Origin: Apostichopus japonicus
Taxonomy: Eukaryota > Echinodermata > Holothuroidea > Aspidochirotida > Stichopodidae
Direction of reading: 5' to 3'
Length of the DNA: 60,000 nucleotides
Assembly: GCF_037975245.1 (NCBI RefSeq)
Contig: NC_092569.1
Location: forward strand, 17,963,501 to 18,023,500
Position numbers and translations under genes: made by a program. The notes beneath the pieces are model-generated. The model ran no database searches. It saw only the letters and a list, made by a program, of their open reading frames with translations, and was not told where the DNA came from. Positions 27,911-48,696 of this stretch are shown one piece after another; the stretch's first letter is position 1; every line of letters starts with the position of its first letter.

Positions 27911-27982
27911 ATGACACGCAATTGTTTGATCTGGATTGTGATCTGCTTCGTAGCAACGATTTCATCTTCTCACGGGGAAATG
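27911..27982 (+). CDS. Gene B exon 1: signal peptide
   Basis: The ATG at 27911 opens 24 codons (MTRNCLIWIVICFVATISSS, then HGEM), a clear secretory signal, ending in phase 0 at GTGAGT. A CT-repeat lies just upstream (about 27867-27884). Confidence 0.85.
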
Positions 27983-30900
27983 GTGAGTATACTTAATTAA
28001 TTTAATTTAACAAATTATTTTTTACTTTGCTGTTTTAAATTTCTCTTGGCGATTTTAATATACCATGTCACCTTTCTTCTTCGTCACCTTCGATCGTTTT
28101 ACAACTTAAGCTTTTAAATTTTGCATTGCCTTTATATTTTTGTTGTATCTACTCTAACCCAGCCATGTAATATTAACACACAATTAGATACCTGTAATAT
28201 ATATCTGATTTATCAAGACTTCAAATGTGTATATCTTAGACACCAAAAGAGTTTTTCAAAAACATTCAACAGATTTTGAGTGATATATCGCACACAACAA
28301 ATGTACTGAATATGAGGCTAATTGGCTAGGTACTTTAACGGATTGTACAAAATGATACATTTGAAGCAATAGACAAGCACGTTAAAGCCGTAGTAAGTCT
28401 TCCATTATAACAGTTGCCTCTCTCGACGTTCGTGTTGGTACTAATATGTATCATGGCTGTATTACCTTTTTGGCACAAAATAGACATCGTCATGATTGCA
28501 TGATTATTATGTGCCAACAAAGATTGCTTAGATTTGATTGCCAACATGCAACCTTTTAAACATTTATATATCAAGGCTAGAAATATAAATATATCTTTGT
28601 AATTCATTTCCTTGAAGGGTCCAGAAATGACTGTAATTAAAAGATACTTTTGGTATAGTTTGACAACTTTACTTTTTAATAATATCTGATAATGTTAAAC
28701 GTCATTCTTTTAATAAAACTAATTTGTGTTCAGAATAAGAAACAAAGTTAATACAAATTAGGAAAAATCAAGTATGAATCAAACTTACAAAAAAAAACTT
28801 AGAAAATTAATACTTCTTGTTAAAACACAAATTGACGCTTTTCAAATAATGATATTGAATTTTAATAAAAACTAAACGCTTACATATATAAGTTGCAGGT
28901 TAATGATAAAATCGTTCCCGCTTTTAACAAAAAAATATCTCATAGAGAATATTTCTAAACTAGCTCCCCTGATACAAGTGTTTTTAGAATTTCTTTCAGT
29001 CTACTGCTTAAATCCGTTTGTGAAGTATTTAGCTTTGAAGATGCTTCTTTTTAATTTTTAAAAGAGCAAGAGGTATTTATATAGAGCAAGAGGTGTTTAT
29101 ATGCTTCCACCCGAACCTCGTATATTTCATTATAATTTTAACTAAAGAACTCTTACATGCATAAAGCAAATACAATTTCGAGGCAATGAAACCCCTCAAA
29201 TACATGCATTAGATTTAATCCGTACAGCAATATAGCTGGAAGACGATTTTGGAATGACGGTGTTGTGAAATAGGAAAAGAACACCGTCTAGACGTTATGT
29301 CTGTTACATTTGGTCATCAAATTGAATGCATATCTAATCTCATTTCACATCGTATGATTTGTTTATTTAATTTTCGAAAATAACTTTGTAAAAGTAAACA
29401 ATTTTAATGTATAAACATTTGGACATATGTTTGATTCTTACATTCTGTAAGTTAGATACAGAGGAAAGTATCAACCACCTTCATAAAGTTAATGTTACTA
29501 GCCTAGGACTATACTGAATGTGAATCCCATGATTTGTTTTCAACTTACTACAATAACTCTCACGTCATTGTGAAGTATTGCGTTCAATGCGTAGCTAAGT
29601 GGTAACTACTTGAAATCATTACAAGGAAACGCCCGTTTCTGAAAAACGCGTGAAAACGCGTAATTAAAAATCATAACGTTCTACTCTCAACAAAAAAGGC
29701 GATTCTTAAGTAAACCATATACTTATTAAAATTAGTTCCAACCTCTTGAAGTCTTAAGTTTTTGTTTTGTTTATGTAACTCACCGTTTATTTGTACACAT
29801 CATTAGGTACTCATGTACCATATTCGGAAGTAAATTATTGGAATTATTTTTTTGCTTCATTTGATACATTTATAATATTCCTTAAAAAAAGTTCCTTTCA
29901 GTAGTGCAATTTTGAAAGAAATGATCTATCCATTGATCTTCTGTGTTACGAAAAAAGCTATTTCATTTTTTACGGTTCCTTATACGTCATTTATTCAACG
30001 TTGCAATTTATTGAGTTAAACGTTCTTCATTAAATCCATGGTACACTTGAACAAAAGTAGACTGTCAGACTCCATTTATTGCGATGCCAAGGAAATATAA
30101 ATGCAGATTACAATTTTCCACACAATGTCTGAAAGGTAATGCTGTTATCATCTAAAGATTTTAAGTAACAGGAATAAGTTCATTACTTCTTCGTGGCTGT
30201 CGTAGTTACTGCATCAGTTGGCTACAATGGCCAAACAAATGTTTGTGTGCTTTTTTTACTAATGTAAATGTAATTTGTTGCTTTCATCAAAAAACGGCAG
30301 TGAAGCATATTCTATTCTTATAAAAACTTGAAACTATCTTTTGTGATTTTTTGCCTTCAGGAGATTGTTGATGTGACCAGTGAGCATCTTCCTCTTAACC
30401 GAAACAGAAGAAGCACAAATCATGGTAATGATAGGCAGTTTTGATTCTGTCTGCTTAATTCATTAGTTAAGGTTCAGTTTCATTGATAACATTTCTGCTG
30501 TTAAAAAAATACCTATCAGTCGCGTTACAGTTAAAATAATGGGAACACAACTCGATACTCCTTTGTAAAAGGTACTCTCAGTCTTTGAAGAAGAACAAAT
30601 ATATTATAGTAATTGTTTTGCCACTTGTTCTTACTTGTTACATATTTCACATAGTTTCATCTGTCTTCATCCTTTTACCCATTTTTTACCCTTGGAATAA
30701 TCTTCTATTCGGCTATTGTTTTACAACTTTTATATCTAAAAAGCATCCATTTAGTTTTTAATGATGACTGAATGTTTCTAAACAACTCGTTCTTTGTTTT
30801 CTTGATGAGTTTATGTCATTTAACAAACCCCTTTTATTTTCTTGATGATTATATGTCCTTAAACATACACTTTCATGTTTTGTCTTGTTATATGCTCCAA

Positions 30901-33900
30901 TATTCAATCATTTAAAGTATCTCATATTCTTCTAATTGGAGGGATGAAATAATAATTACCCATTATCAGACAACAATATCTTCATCAATAATTTTAGAGC
31001 TATTGAAATGTTGATGTCTCGTATAGTAGTAGTTTCTTAATATTTTTAAAAACGGTCATTCATGAACCTGTTATATTTTCCTGAGTCTACAAGAATGTTT
31101 TGTATCACCTATAGATATTTCCTATTTTTACTACCAATCCGGCGAGTATCCCAGAGATTGTCAAGAAGTATTTGACCAATGTGAAGGAGACTCCCTTGAT
31201 TCCGGTGTATATTTGATCCAACCAGTTGGCGCGAAAGAACCGTTCGAAGTACTTTGTAACAATTCCATTGATGAAGGAAGATGGACGGTAAGTGTTCTTG
31301 CTGCCAAAGGTGTACACAGTGGAACCAGTTTGCGTTCTTTGTTCAAAAAGGAAAAGTTGTGACGTAATGTATCGTCAAGCGAACAATTCACTTGGTTGAT
31401 GGCCAATTTATGTAATGGTATATGTGATAAATACACGGAAGCCATTGCTGTATTTAAATTGGTTTCTGTTTTGCATTGTACAAGGTAAAATTTATTTCGG
31501 TTAATAATAATAAAGGTAAAATATATTTTGTAAACTACAAGTTCATGTCGTTAAGACTAAGTGGTCGCATAAGTAGAATGGACAACAAGAAAGAATTGAT
31601 AGGTAAACTTCTTGTATTTGATGATTTTCAAGTTCTATATGCGTTAGTAGTTGGAAGTATTTTTGTTCTAGAGTTATTCATTTTCTGAAACAAAATTTAA
31701 GAAGGGTGGAATTATTTAAATATTAGATGTACAAAGTGTTCGTTTGATTCAAATGTGAGGTAAGAAAATTACATAAAAATTGAAGTCGTTCGGTGTTTAC
31801 ATTTATTACATACCAAATTTATTGCATAGTTAGCACATGTTTGTGAGTTTATTGTAAAGAATAAACACGAAAATGCAATCATAATTATTTGAACCAGTAC
31901 CACCAATTGAGATGAAGGCAGTCCTTACAAGAGGCCCTAGCACGATATCGCCAAATCGAATGAATAGATCGGCGTGTTACCTGTGCAAATTGTCTACCAT
32001 TTGTATTCAACACAGGTGTTACAACGTCGGATGGACGGATCGATCGATTTCTATCGCTACTGGGATGAGTACAAAAATGGTTTTGGGTTTCTCAATACTG
32101 AATTTTGGCTCGGCAACGACAAGATTGCCCTTTTGACTAATCAGAAAAACTACGAGCTTAGAATTGACATTACTGATCGGCATGGCTCGTCATACTTTGC
32201 GAAGTATAATCTCTTCCGGATTAGTGATGAACAGAGTAAATATAGACTAGTAAACATCGATGGATATGATTCTACCAGTTCAGTTGGTATGTAATTGTTT
32301 ATACCATGAAACGTTATGGTAATATTAAAGTTGAAATATGAATGATAAAATATTCATTTAATGTTCTGAGCAGCTTTCTGCGAATTTCACTCATGATCGA
32401 AACAAAATGCAGACTTCGATTTACCTGTTGAATTTAAGAAATACAACATATTGCAATAAATTTCGTCCATCATGTTTGTTACTTTCACTTAATCAGTGCC
32501 CCTGGAAGTTCTTAATTTGATCAAAAATAAGAAACAAAAAATCGCGAAATTATGAATTACACATCACGAAAGATTAATTTGATATGCCCTACCTGAAGAA
32601 ATCACTAGAGTACTTTAATTTGTAATCATCTGGAGCACGCCCTAATAATTATTGTTCATTAAGGTTATTCCAAAGTTTGCAAGAAGGTACAGACTGTAAG
32701 TATGGAAGCAAGTCATATAACCACAATATATGCTTCTAGTTCGTGTTGTGAGTTGACGTCCTAACATTGGTTGCAACAGTTACGATTGTCATATAAAGCC
32801 ACCTAGTTCCAGATAACTTCCTAAACTTTATTATTCAACAACACTGCACTCATGTAGGACCGCCTTATCATTGCACACCCTACACTCGTCACTATAAGTC
32901 TCGTGACAGAGATACTTTGAACACATAACTTTCCAAACCAGCTAAGGGTATTCAGTTCGTATTCCAATTGGGAGATATAACAGCGTTGATATTTCTTCAA
33001 ACATGTGACTGTAGCCTCCAGCAAGTCAAAATGTAAAGTCACTGTGTCATGGTTCATGTTTTAATAAGTACCTCAACCGTCTTTACTGGAATTGCAAATC
33101 CTCTAATATATTGAAGCTATAATGACCTGGTGTTTTGTGTATCAACGATACTTTTTAAATGTATCTTGCAAATATGGACAGAAAAGAAACGGTTTATTGA
33201 AACAAACATTGATAATGATAGCCTCCTGACAATATGATTAAACCCGACGTGAAATCTCACAAATAGAGCATGGTTTTCATCAGATGTTTGTGAGAGTCGT
33301 TTAGCGTCGAAATCTGTCAAAATAAGATAATGGTTAAATTAAATTTAGCAGTATAACCAGTTACACGTCATTGAAATAAGGACTATAAGTTCTAATATCG
33401 CTTTCAGTAATTCTATCTAATGCATCAGTTAACTTTTGTGAATTGATGTTGAATTACTTATATATTAAGGTAATTCAAAATTACCAACTATAATGTATCA
33501 TCTTCCGCAGAGTATCTCGCACAAATTTAAGTAAATATCAATACTTATACGTCTTAAATTAAACTATACTAATTACATTGATCTCCCATTCTATTATATC
33601 TCATTTGAACAGGAATTGATCGTATGTCATGGCATAAAAATAAGTTATTCAGTACGAGGGATCAAGATAACGACGGTTGGAGTGACTACCACTGTGCAGA
33701 GAAGCACGTGGGCGCCTGGTGGTTTGGGCATTATTACTATCAACCTAGCAGTACTACATGTGCTAATGATTATTATTGCGAGTTTTTTCCAGTCGGTGGA
33801 GGTGGATGTGTCCAGTGTGGGCCTTTCCATTCTAACGGCGACTATGACGGCTCCACACGTGGAACCAACATGTTTTGGGATGACCTTCGTGATGGAAGAA

Positions 33901-33953
33901 ACAACGATTGTGGACTGATGTATACTGATCTGAAAATAAGACCGACTTCCTAA
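27911..33953 (+). CDS. FREP gene B: secreted protein with one complete fibrinogen domain, 306 aa
   Basis: Exons 27911-27982, 30361-30424, 31115-31287, 32016-32286 and 33613-33953, all with GT/AG borders and compatible phases, summing to 921 nt (306 codons plus stop). Residues 1-24 are the signal peptide, 25-45 a linker with a furin-like R-N-R-R at 38-41, and from about Cys61 to 306 a complete FBG domain. Visible landmarks are DC (60-61), the GVYLIQP motif, VLQRR at the exon-4 start, EFWLGNDKI, the calcium loop RDQDND (209-214), HCAEKHVGAWW and the C terminus DLKIRPTS. Where GGWT is expected it has GRWT. An insertion with extra cysteines sits after AWW. Secreted lectin-like recognition is the family role; ligand unknown. 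This is the simple form of the architecture seen in A and C. Confidence 0.9.
28000..30360 (+). other. Gene B intron 1, no exon seen
   Basis: AT-rich intron of about 2.4 kb. A 90-codon minus-strand frame (28335-28607) shows no family resemblance. Confidence 0.5.
30361..30424 (+). CDS. Gene B exon 2: linker with furin-like site
   Basis: 64-nt exon (phase 0 to 1) behind a TTGCCTTCAG acceptor. It encodes EIVDVTSEHLPLNRNRRSTN plus H. RNRR fits the R-x-(K/R)-R pattern cut by furin-type proteases. The linkers of genes A and C are 18 nt shorter and lack it. Confidence 0.75.
31115..31287 (+). CDS. Gene B exon 3: N-terminal third of fibrinogen domain
   Basis: 173-nt exon, phase 1 to 0. It contains YYQSGEYPRDCQEVFDQC and GVYLIQPVGAKEPFEVLC, with an NNS glycosylation sequon, ending at RWT with a GTAAGT donor. 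Confidence 0.88.
32016..32286 (+). CDS. Gene B exon 4: middle third of fibrinogen domain
   Basis: 271-nt exon, phase 0 to 1, acceptor CAACACAG, donor GTATGT. It encodes VLQRRMDGSIDFYRYWDEY, GFGFLNTEFWLGNDKIALL and ends STSSVG. Confidence 0.9.
33613..33953 (+). CDS. Gene B exon 5: C-terminal third of fibrinogen domain
   Basis: 341-nt terminal exon starting in phase 1 and ending at TAA 33951-33953. It holds the calcium loop RDQDNDG, AWWFGHYYYQ, the cysteine cluster (CANDYYC, GGGGCVQC), STRGTNMFWDD and DLKIRPTS. Opposite-strand frames are shadows. Confidence 0.92.
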
Positions 33954-36900
33954 GGCTAACAATATGTGAAATTGACGTAACCAGTCGGTTAGAAGAGATG
34001 TTTGTACATGGCTAGTGCCAGGAAAAGAAATATTATCCGATCATATCATGAGTTTATAAAAAAAATGACAAACCGCTGAGTAATTTAATCTGTTTATATT
34101 TTTCTGTTTGTTTTCCTTTGTCTTTGTTCAGATTTCTTCAATTTGTGAAACACTTTGAATATTTGTGGACAAAAAACCCAAACTTGCTCCTGCGATAATT
34201 CATAATTACTTTGTAACTTGGTTGTATCGAAATATGAATGATGTCTCAAATTAGGCACATGTACGGTCTCAAACACATCGCTTCTGTTTAAGATCTTACG
34301 AACATCACCATTTGTTAGATCAGTATAATATAAGCCGAATAGAAATATTAATGTGTACCAAAAGTGAACTAGAAGCAAACAGAAATGATCTCATGGATTC
34401 ACATTGAAGAGGGTTTTTCTTTTCATTTCTTTAATGTTGACTACTTGGATAGGCTACCACGGATTGGGTACGGTAGCAATTTTAGGTAAAAGGGGTTATT
34501 AAACCTGTCCAACATAACTGGGTATCACTCTTTAAATATTGTAACAACACTGTTTTTACAGTGGAAAATTGAATTCATTTGTTGCTTTTTGTATGTGTGA
34601 AATCATAGCATAATTTGAAGTGGTGCATATGCATGATCCCAAGTGATTTACGCTTCTTAAAATTAAGCTGCTTCTAAGATGTCAATCTGAGTTTAAACCA
34701 TATATAAATATGAATGTGGTATCAGTTGTTCAGTACGCCATCAAAATTGAACGAAACGGTATTGCAATTGTGAAATCATATTTTAGTCAATCGAAAATGT
34801 TCGTTTCTACACCATCCTGAGCTTCTAGAAAATAACAGAAAATAACATTAAGGGTAATCCCGAAAACAACATGGGGACATAAGAATTAGAGAGGGATAAA
34901 TGAATTTCTTTTCATAACAAACTGACGACTCATTAGATACTACGGTTGATGCAAATCTTCAAATCATTTTTTTGTGGTTATAGTTCTAACCAGCGAATTT
35001 AAGTTCATACTGCCGATAGTGACGATCCAAATAGTATAAAGTTATAGTAATGCGCTTAAATTGTCTTCTGTTTTCCCCGTTTGATATTACTTCCAGCCAC
35101 ACTCGGTTGGATCATTAAATATATAATCACCTATCTCCAGACATGGACTGTGCTAATTGTCGATCATGCAGTACGTTCCATTTCAGTTTTGATGCACTTG
35201 TAAAAAAACGATAACAATGCATTTTGTTTTACTTCCCAAGATAAATCTGACCATTCTCAGTATCAACTTGGCTTCTAACGTGAAACCTAACGTGTATCCT
35301 TGTATAGTATGGGGATACGCAATGAAGTTAATTTATTATACGTAGTTAACTGAAACTGAAGTTTCCTGCTATACGTATTGCGTTCCGCTCGATTATCTGC
35401 TGTATGAGGGAGTTAACTCATTCAGTCACTTTTTATGTAGAAGGGAAAGATTTTGTATGTGGTTTACCATTCGACCGCTACTCCGGGACTGAAGGAAGAG
35501 CAATAGGTTATACTACCCAGATAAGACATGAATAATACTTCTTTATGATAGCGTAATATGTTACAGCAGGAAATATAGAGACCTGCACAAGTTTCCTCCT
35601 TTTTTGTCTTTTTTTGGTTTTGTTACAAAACTATTGCCACGGTCGTCTACAGCCAGGAAAGGAGATCGCGAAAGAGGAATGTAGCAAGATATAACATAAA
35701 ACAGCACAGACACTGTGATCCGCATTCAGTATATCCATGCTCCTACATATTAATTGTTATGATGCACACATGTAACTGCTAGAAGATTAACCGATTAATT
35801 TACTTTTATGATAAACTAATTTACATATTAATATATTGGAAGGTTCACAATCAATTTCAACGCAAGACTTAGTTGCTCCTTTACAGCCCACCTCTCCACT
35901 CCTCATCTTTGTTTTGTTTTTCTTTAGCATGGATTACTACAGCTGACATTCGTTGCATACATCACGTTAAATATAATACTCAAAATTACAGTAGAAATGC
36001 GATGGCAATATGTCCTCTCTAATTTATGTCGTTGTGATAATCCCATAGTAATAAAAAAAAAAAATTTTCAATACGAGGTTGGAAGTACTAGCATCAGTAG
36101 CTCACTGACCTACACGTAATGTAACTCTGAACGAAATCAAATACTGACAGTACATCACCATACATTAAAACAATTTCAAAGTTATTTCATGATATCAACA
36201 ATTAATATTGATGGACTGAAGGCTTAACAACTGAATGAATTTATAATTCTAAATCGTAAAATACAATAAAAAATTGCAAAATGCAATGCTCGCCTGACAG
36301 AAGTACCTTTCCTTATTAAGACACCTCCAACGCTGCAATGAAATGAATCATTATTGATAACCCCAGTCAAATTTAATGAATACATTTGTCACTTCAAGTG
36401 AATGTATAAGCTGGTGATTCAAAACTACGTATTCTTACCGAGGTAATGCAGAAAATTGATTATCATGGGAAAGGAGAAGTCAAGGAATATCAAAGTAATC
36501 CTAGTGGTAGCTGTATTTATAAACTCATCTTTGCCTCCCAAGACTAAATATTAGTAAACTGACCGCAGGGTTGAAGTTCACAGCTTAATTTCTTTCCCGC
36601 GATGTACTTGGTGATCATAAAAGGAACTTATGTAATTGTCAACACAATCTGAACATGTCCAGATTCTTCTTGTCATTCTCTGACCGTATACAGTGAAATA
36701 TAATCAATCAAAAACCTTGTTAAGCGTTTGTATTTCTATGTTCTGACATTAAAATTAGTATTGGTATCTACTTCGTGTTGTTTCTATTTTTGAAAACCTT
36801 GAAACCAACCAGTCATATGATGAAATATATATCATATTTCGGTAATGTAAATGGCTTTTGCAAACAACAGCAAACGGTGTAGTAAAATTGTACGGTTCAG

Positions 36901-37623
36901 TAAAACATTTTGCTTCTGTACGGCGTTTTACGAATTTACTTCTCAACTGTGAACATTTAACCTGAACAAATAAAAAAATTAAATAAGAGGTCCTCACTGA
37001 TGATTATATGGTATTATAGAGCAAAAAAAAGAGAAAAGAATACAAGACAGTGCACCTTGGTCATGAGGATGTTTATCTATCCTTTATTTTTTTGTTAATA
37101 TTGAAGTGAGCGTTACTCTGTTATTTATGTGATCATGGACAAACAACTACATCAGCAACATACCAGCAAATTAAATGCAATGAATATATAACTGATCAAC
37201 GATGACTTCGGAAATTCCTGAAGCAAATGTGCAAGGTTAATATTGAGTGTTAAAGGTTTTCCTATAACTCAACTGATCTCCTGAAGAAAAAGAAAATTAA
37301 ATATTTATTTAGTTGAAGCGTGCAGCTGCCACGTTCCCCTCATTATCTAGGCATTCAGCCAACTGACATTGCCTTGTACCAAATTCAATGAGTCTGATGT
37401 ACGAATGCCTTTAAATATCCCTCAATTTAAGTAACGCACAAAATGTACAGTTGGCTTAAAGCCAAACAATTTTTGCATAAAATCTTTATATATCATTTGC
37501 CACGTCAGCACAATCGCTGTTCTCAGGTCATTGATGTTGAAACTATTAAAATCCATTTTTGTCAGTTGTAACGTGTGTTTCAAACCGACCCGTCATTCCT
37601 GACTTTTCTTTGAACCAGTAAAG
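33954..37623. other. Intergenic between FREP genes B and C
   Basis: No supported exon or clear repeat in about 3.7 kb of AT-rich sequence. A TTTATATAT stretch near 37485, some 140 bp before the gene C start codon, could serve as a TATA-like element but is weak evidence. Confidence 0.5.
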
Positions 37624-44394
<6,771 letters not shown>

Positions 44395-44518
44395 GCAAAA
44401 TAATTTCAATATCGTCGATGTAACCTGTTTAGACTCATATTTAACCTTTCAGCTATTAGAAAACATCAATTCGTTGCTAATGGAAGCAACTAGGTTCTTT
44501 CTTTTTGGATATATATTT

Positions 44519-44577
<59 letters not shown>

Positions 44578-47500
44578 TATCAAGTTTCATTTCAATTTTC
44601 CTTTTTTTTTAAGAAAGCATGAATGGGATCCTTTTCTTACTAATACTCTCTACTTGGGAAAAAACAGAGCACCTCAGTATCAAACTTGAAACGACAACCA
44701 TTAAAACGTTGTATTGTTGCAAAAATGTAGGAGGCGACAATTCATTAATTTTTACTTTCTTAGGGAAAGTTTCATGTCGTTGATAAAATTAGTATAATGC
44801 CACTATTTGTTTCTATCACACAATGAGTTACAGCCTATACTACCTTATACTACCTTATACTACGGGAAAAGGTGAAATTACTATAATCATTATATATCCT
44901 CATGTCTTTATGTTGCTGTTAAGAGTTTCACTAAATATGAATTATATTTTCTTTGAAGTTTCAAGAGCAATCACATCATCGATACCCAGAACTTATCCTT
45001 TGCTTCCAAACCGTTGGCAGATTATTCCATCATGTTATAATGGTGATTAAGTTTTAATTTAATTTAATACATTAAGGGAATAGGGTTACATTCCGTAAGT
45101 TATAGTGTTGTATCATTAATCACGAAATTAAGAATGCGATGAAATGAAAGGATGTAAAACAATATGATCGTTGTTCATTTGTCTTTCTTGGTTCGTCCTT
45201 CAGAAACCTTTCCTAAAAGACTTGCAATTGTTTGTACTGTCATGCTAAACCGTTCCCGCGCACTGAACTATGTGATGTGGCGAAAAAAAACTTGTGTTTC
45301 ATATACTACATGTTATTTCATATTCTCCAAATTGTACACATCATATACCACACAACATAATAATATGTTCTAAATTATGCCAAATTTTTGCCAAATGCCT
45401 GTCTCTTTGTAGAAAAATGATACAAATATTGAGGCAGAAGGTAAGTAGTTGCTCATACATTTGCAAAGCAGGTTGGTAACGTTTATATGAATTTCACAGC
45501 TGACTGTGACATTCGACGTTCACTGAGCCTGTTTGTTATCTACAATACTTATAACTTATAAGTACTGTATTACTATATTACTACTTATAAGTTAATGTGC
45601 GCAGACTAATTGTTACTTTATTCCCCCCAAGAAATCAGTATATCGCCTGTAGCTCGGTAGAGATGGTACTACCTTTACCCCGAGGGAAATTGCTTGGTGA
45701 GATATTTCGGAAGCCTAGCTCCGACAAGCTCCACGCAAATAAATTATCCAAACGTTCTGTTGATTTCAAGACGCTCTAATCTCTCCCATCACACAATTGA
45801 TATTTCAACTAAACACTGTAAACTTAATTCAAGACACTGATTGGAGTACTGAATTTGCTATAAATTATATGGTCATGTGCTGATTGTGAGCACTGGATGA
45901 TTCCTTTTCCAGAGCAAATTTGCCTCTATAAAAACTGCTCAGTAGTTGCAAAGCTTGCGTCACACGTGATGGGGCATCTGGTTAGGCCAATATTACATAC
46001 TTTGGAACAACATTAATATTCATCAAAATCTATCACCGAATGAACCAATCACGACTAAAAAAAAGCAACAACACATGGTCCTAAGTTTTGGTTATGTTTT
46101 TTCTTGTCTGATAATACGGGTTCATAAACTAGACGTCGGAAAATGGACCGAACAATTTCTTATGTATTTCTTAATTCGGGAACAATGGGAATAAACGAGG
46201 GAAACTTGAAGGTCAAAAGTGCAAAGAGTGAAAGCAATTGCAGGAGCTTGATAGGAACTTAAAGGAGCTATAATATCACTTTATGGCAATAGGAAGAATG
46301 TTATGCTGGACAAAAATAGAAGAATTTAACCAAAAGTTAACTGAAAATGATTTGAACAATCAAAATCTATAAATATGGGCCACTTTGTATGAGTATGTTA
46401 ACATACAATTTTCTAATATCTAAATAGTATATCATCAAGCCATATGTGCTTCGTTGGGTTTTATGCTATTCTCTATAAATTACCAGTATCCTATTTCATT
46501 TGAGAGATATCCCGTATTTATTTATTTTTTTTTTATATTCACGCACAAGGCAGATATAATAGACTTCTCTTATGGAAAGTTGTTTATGACAGATATGTCT
46601 AAAGTATACACCACCGATGACGACAAGGAGTCTTCCCTACAACTTCTTATAACATCTTATACAGTGATATATGAGTAGTCAAAAACACTTTTAAGGAAAG
46701 AGAGACCATATCTGCATACTATTTTATCGAGCAACCGTGCAATATAGATTATCTGTCAAGTGTGTGAGTGCGAATTGTTCTTATCAAAAATGATTATTCT
46801 GTAAACATATAGCTTAAAGACAAATTTCAATAAAGAGTGAATTAATACGGTTTTGTTGACAAAACAAATATAGCACACAGTGCTTTGACCAACCGACAGG
46901 TAAGCTTGACTGACCATTAAAGCAGAGTCAAAGTACTATAACATATGCAGTCCGTTTATATATTTTCTGTATTTTAGAAGAAGAAAATCTTCGCCAGAGC
47001 AACTTCTAATCAATTGCTTAATGCAATGAGTATTATGATGTTCTATACAAATATTGCTTGTATTGAACACAGCGTGTCGATTAATTGAGCGGAAAAAGAG
47101 ATTTTAAGAAATATTGCTCTACCAGCGACTAATTGGTACTTAGCTTTTACAAAAATAGTGTTCTTTATTATACTATCTGTGAAAATAATAAATCAAGTCA
47201 ATAAAATCAATACCACTTTTACTCTGGTGAACACTGTTCTGACAAAATAAAAACTTCATAATGACACGATTTTTCCCATTGTTCTTTTTACTATTATTTC
47301 TGATCTCTTTGCATATTGGCTTTGCGTGCATTATGTATACTTTACTGTTACTAACAATTTCATTTAATGATTAATAAGTAAAGCGAAAAAAATTGAGGCA
47401 TGAAAAATGATCAAACAAAATATGAAGTAAAACAGAGATCATAGTAACATTTAACAATAATTTGTTGCAGCTTTTCAGTGGTAAATTCATTTAAGGGATT

Positions 47501-47796
47501 TGCAAAAGAGGTATGATTTGCACTAAATTAATATATGTTGTATTCAAGAAGTATTCATTTGAAATTCAATACACGTTCTGTAGCAAAACTTAACTTGGAA
47601 CTATGATGTCATACATGCAAACAAAACATAAACTAAATTCACATTTGAAGAGAAACAAAACATATCTTGTTAGTAGGATTGCATATGTGACGTCACACTT
47701 GTTTGCATCAAGTTTTTACTTAAAACTAAAGTGCTCAAATGACGAAATCTGCAAACAGATGGAATACAAATTTTACCTGAACTATTAATTCCAGAA
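44395..47796. other. Intergenic; TA array at 44520-44571, otherwise nothing supported
   Basis: AT-rich sequence with a (TA)26 array and a short ACTACCTTAT triplet repeat near 44835. No exon or family-like frame found. Confidence 0.55.
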
Positions 47797-48696
47797 TGTC
47801 ACTGTTCCCCTGACCAATAAGGGAATAGTGCTAACTTTGTTAAATAAGGCGAGGATAACAGCTAGGTACTTGACTCCATAAAGAACTCGGACATGTGGGT
47901 GTATAGAACAGAAAAATATATCGATACAATTACCGACTGAAACTCCCCTTCAACTTAATCACACCCTTCACATCAATCACAACCTTCACCTAGATCACAA
48001 AAGGGAATGATTGAATTATAACATAGGAAAGTCTAGAAATTAAGAAACTTGATCTCTTTTCACGTCTTCTGATACTTAAAGTTCAAATGAGTATTCAATC
48101 CAAAAGTTCGGTGAGCTTCAGGTCGCTGTCACTGTTTCACCAACTAGTCTTTTGGGCCACGCCCTTTTTAGGCCAGCGCCCCTTGTCTCTCTTTCTCCGC
48201 TGATGATGGTCGAGAACTGCAGGGTACAAAACACGTTAACTAGTATTTTGTCTATACATGCTCTGGAATTACCCCGAGGGAATTTGTAATACGAACCCTA
48301 CCCACAGTGAATCTTCCTGCAGATGTAAATTTCCCTTTAGGATATTGAAAACACATAACACATACTAACATAAATAGTAACATAAACCCACCACCAAGTC
48401 CTAAATAATCATAAGGCTCCCAATTCTATAATGCCCCACTAACTGCTCCAATACAACACTTACTATATACATACTATCCCTACCCCTAGGGCAGCTTCAC
48501 ATGACCAGGATTATTCTAGAACATAATCTCTGTATCTGAAATATCATGCCATACCCCAAGACACAATTCTCCTCTCTAAAGTGATCCCTGATTGCATTAT
48601 CTTGTAACACATATTACTAAGTATTAATGACATATCCCCAAGGCTAGAGCCAAAGTTACCTAGGTCGGAATACGACCCCCTACAACAACAGTGACA
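47797..48696. mobile_element. 900-bp element with 10-bp inverted ends TGTCACTGTT/AACAGTGACA (candidate solo LTR or TIR element)
   Basis: The first ten and last ten bases are perfect inverted repeats of TG...CA type, as in LTRs. A third copy of the terminus, TGTCACTGTTCACCTG, begins at 48722. Flanks do not show a matching target duplication and no coding region is seen. Confidence 0.4.

Noticed and set aside
33616-33962. Alternative frames on both strands over gene B exon 5
   Set aside because: Shadows; only the frame ending DLKIRPTS has the fibrinogen motifs.
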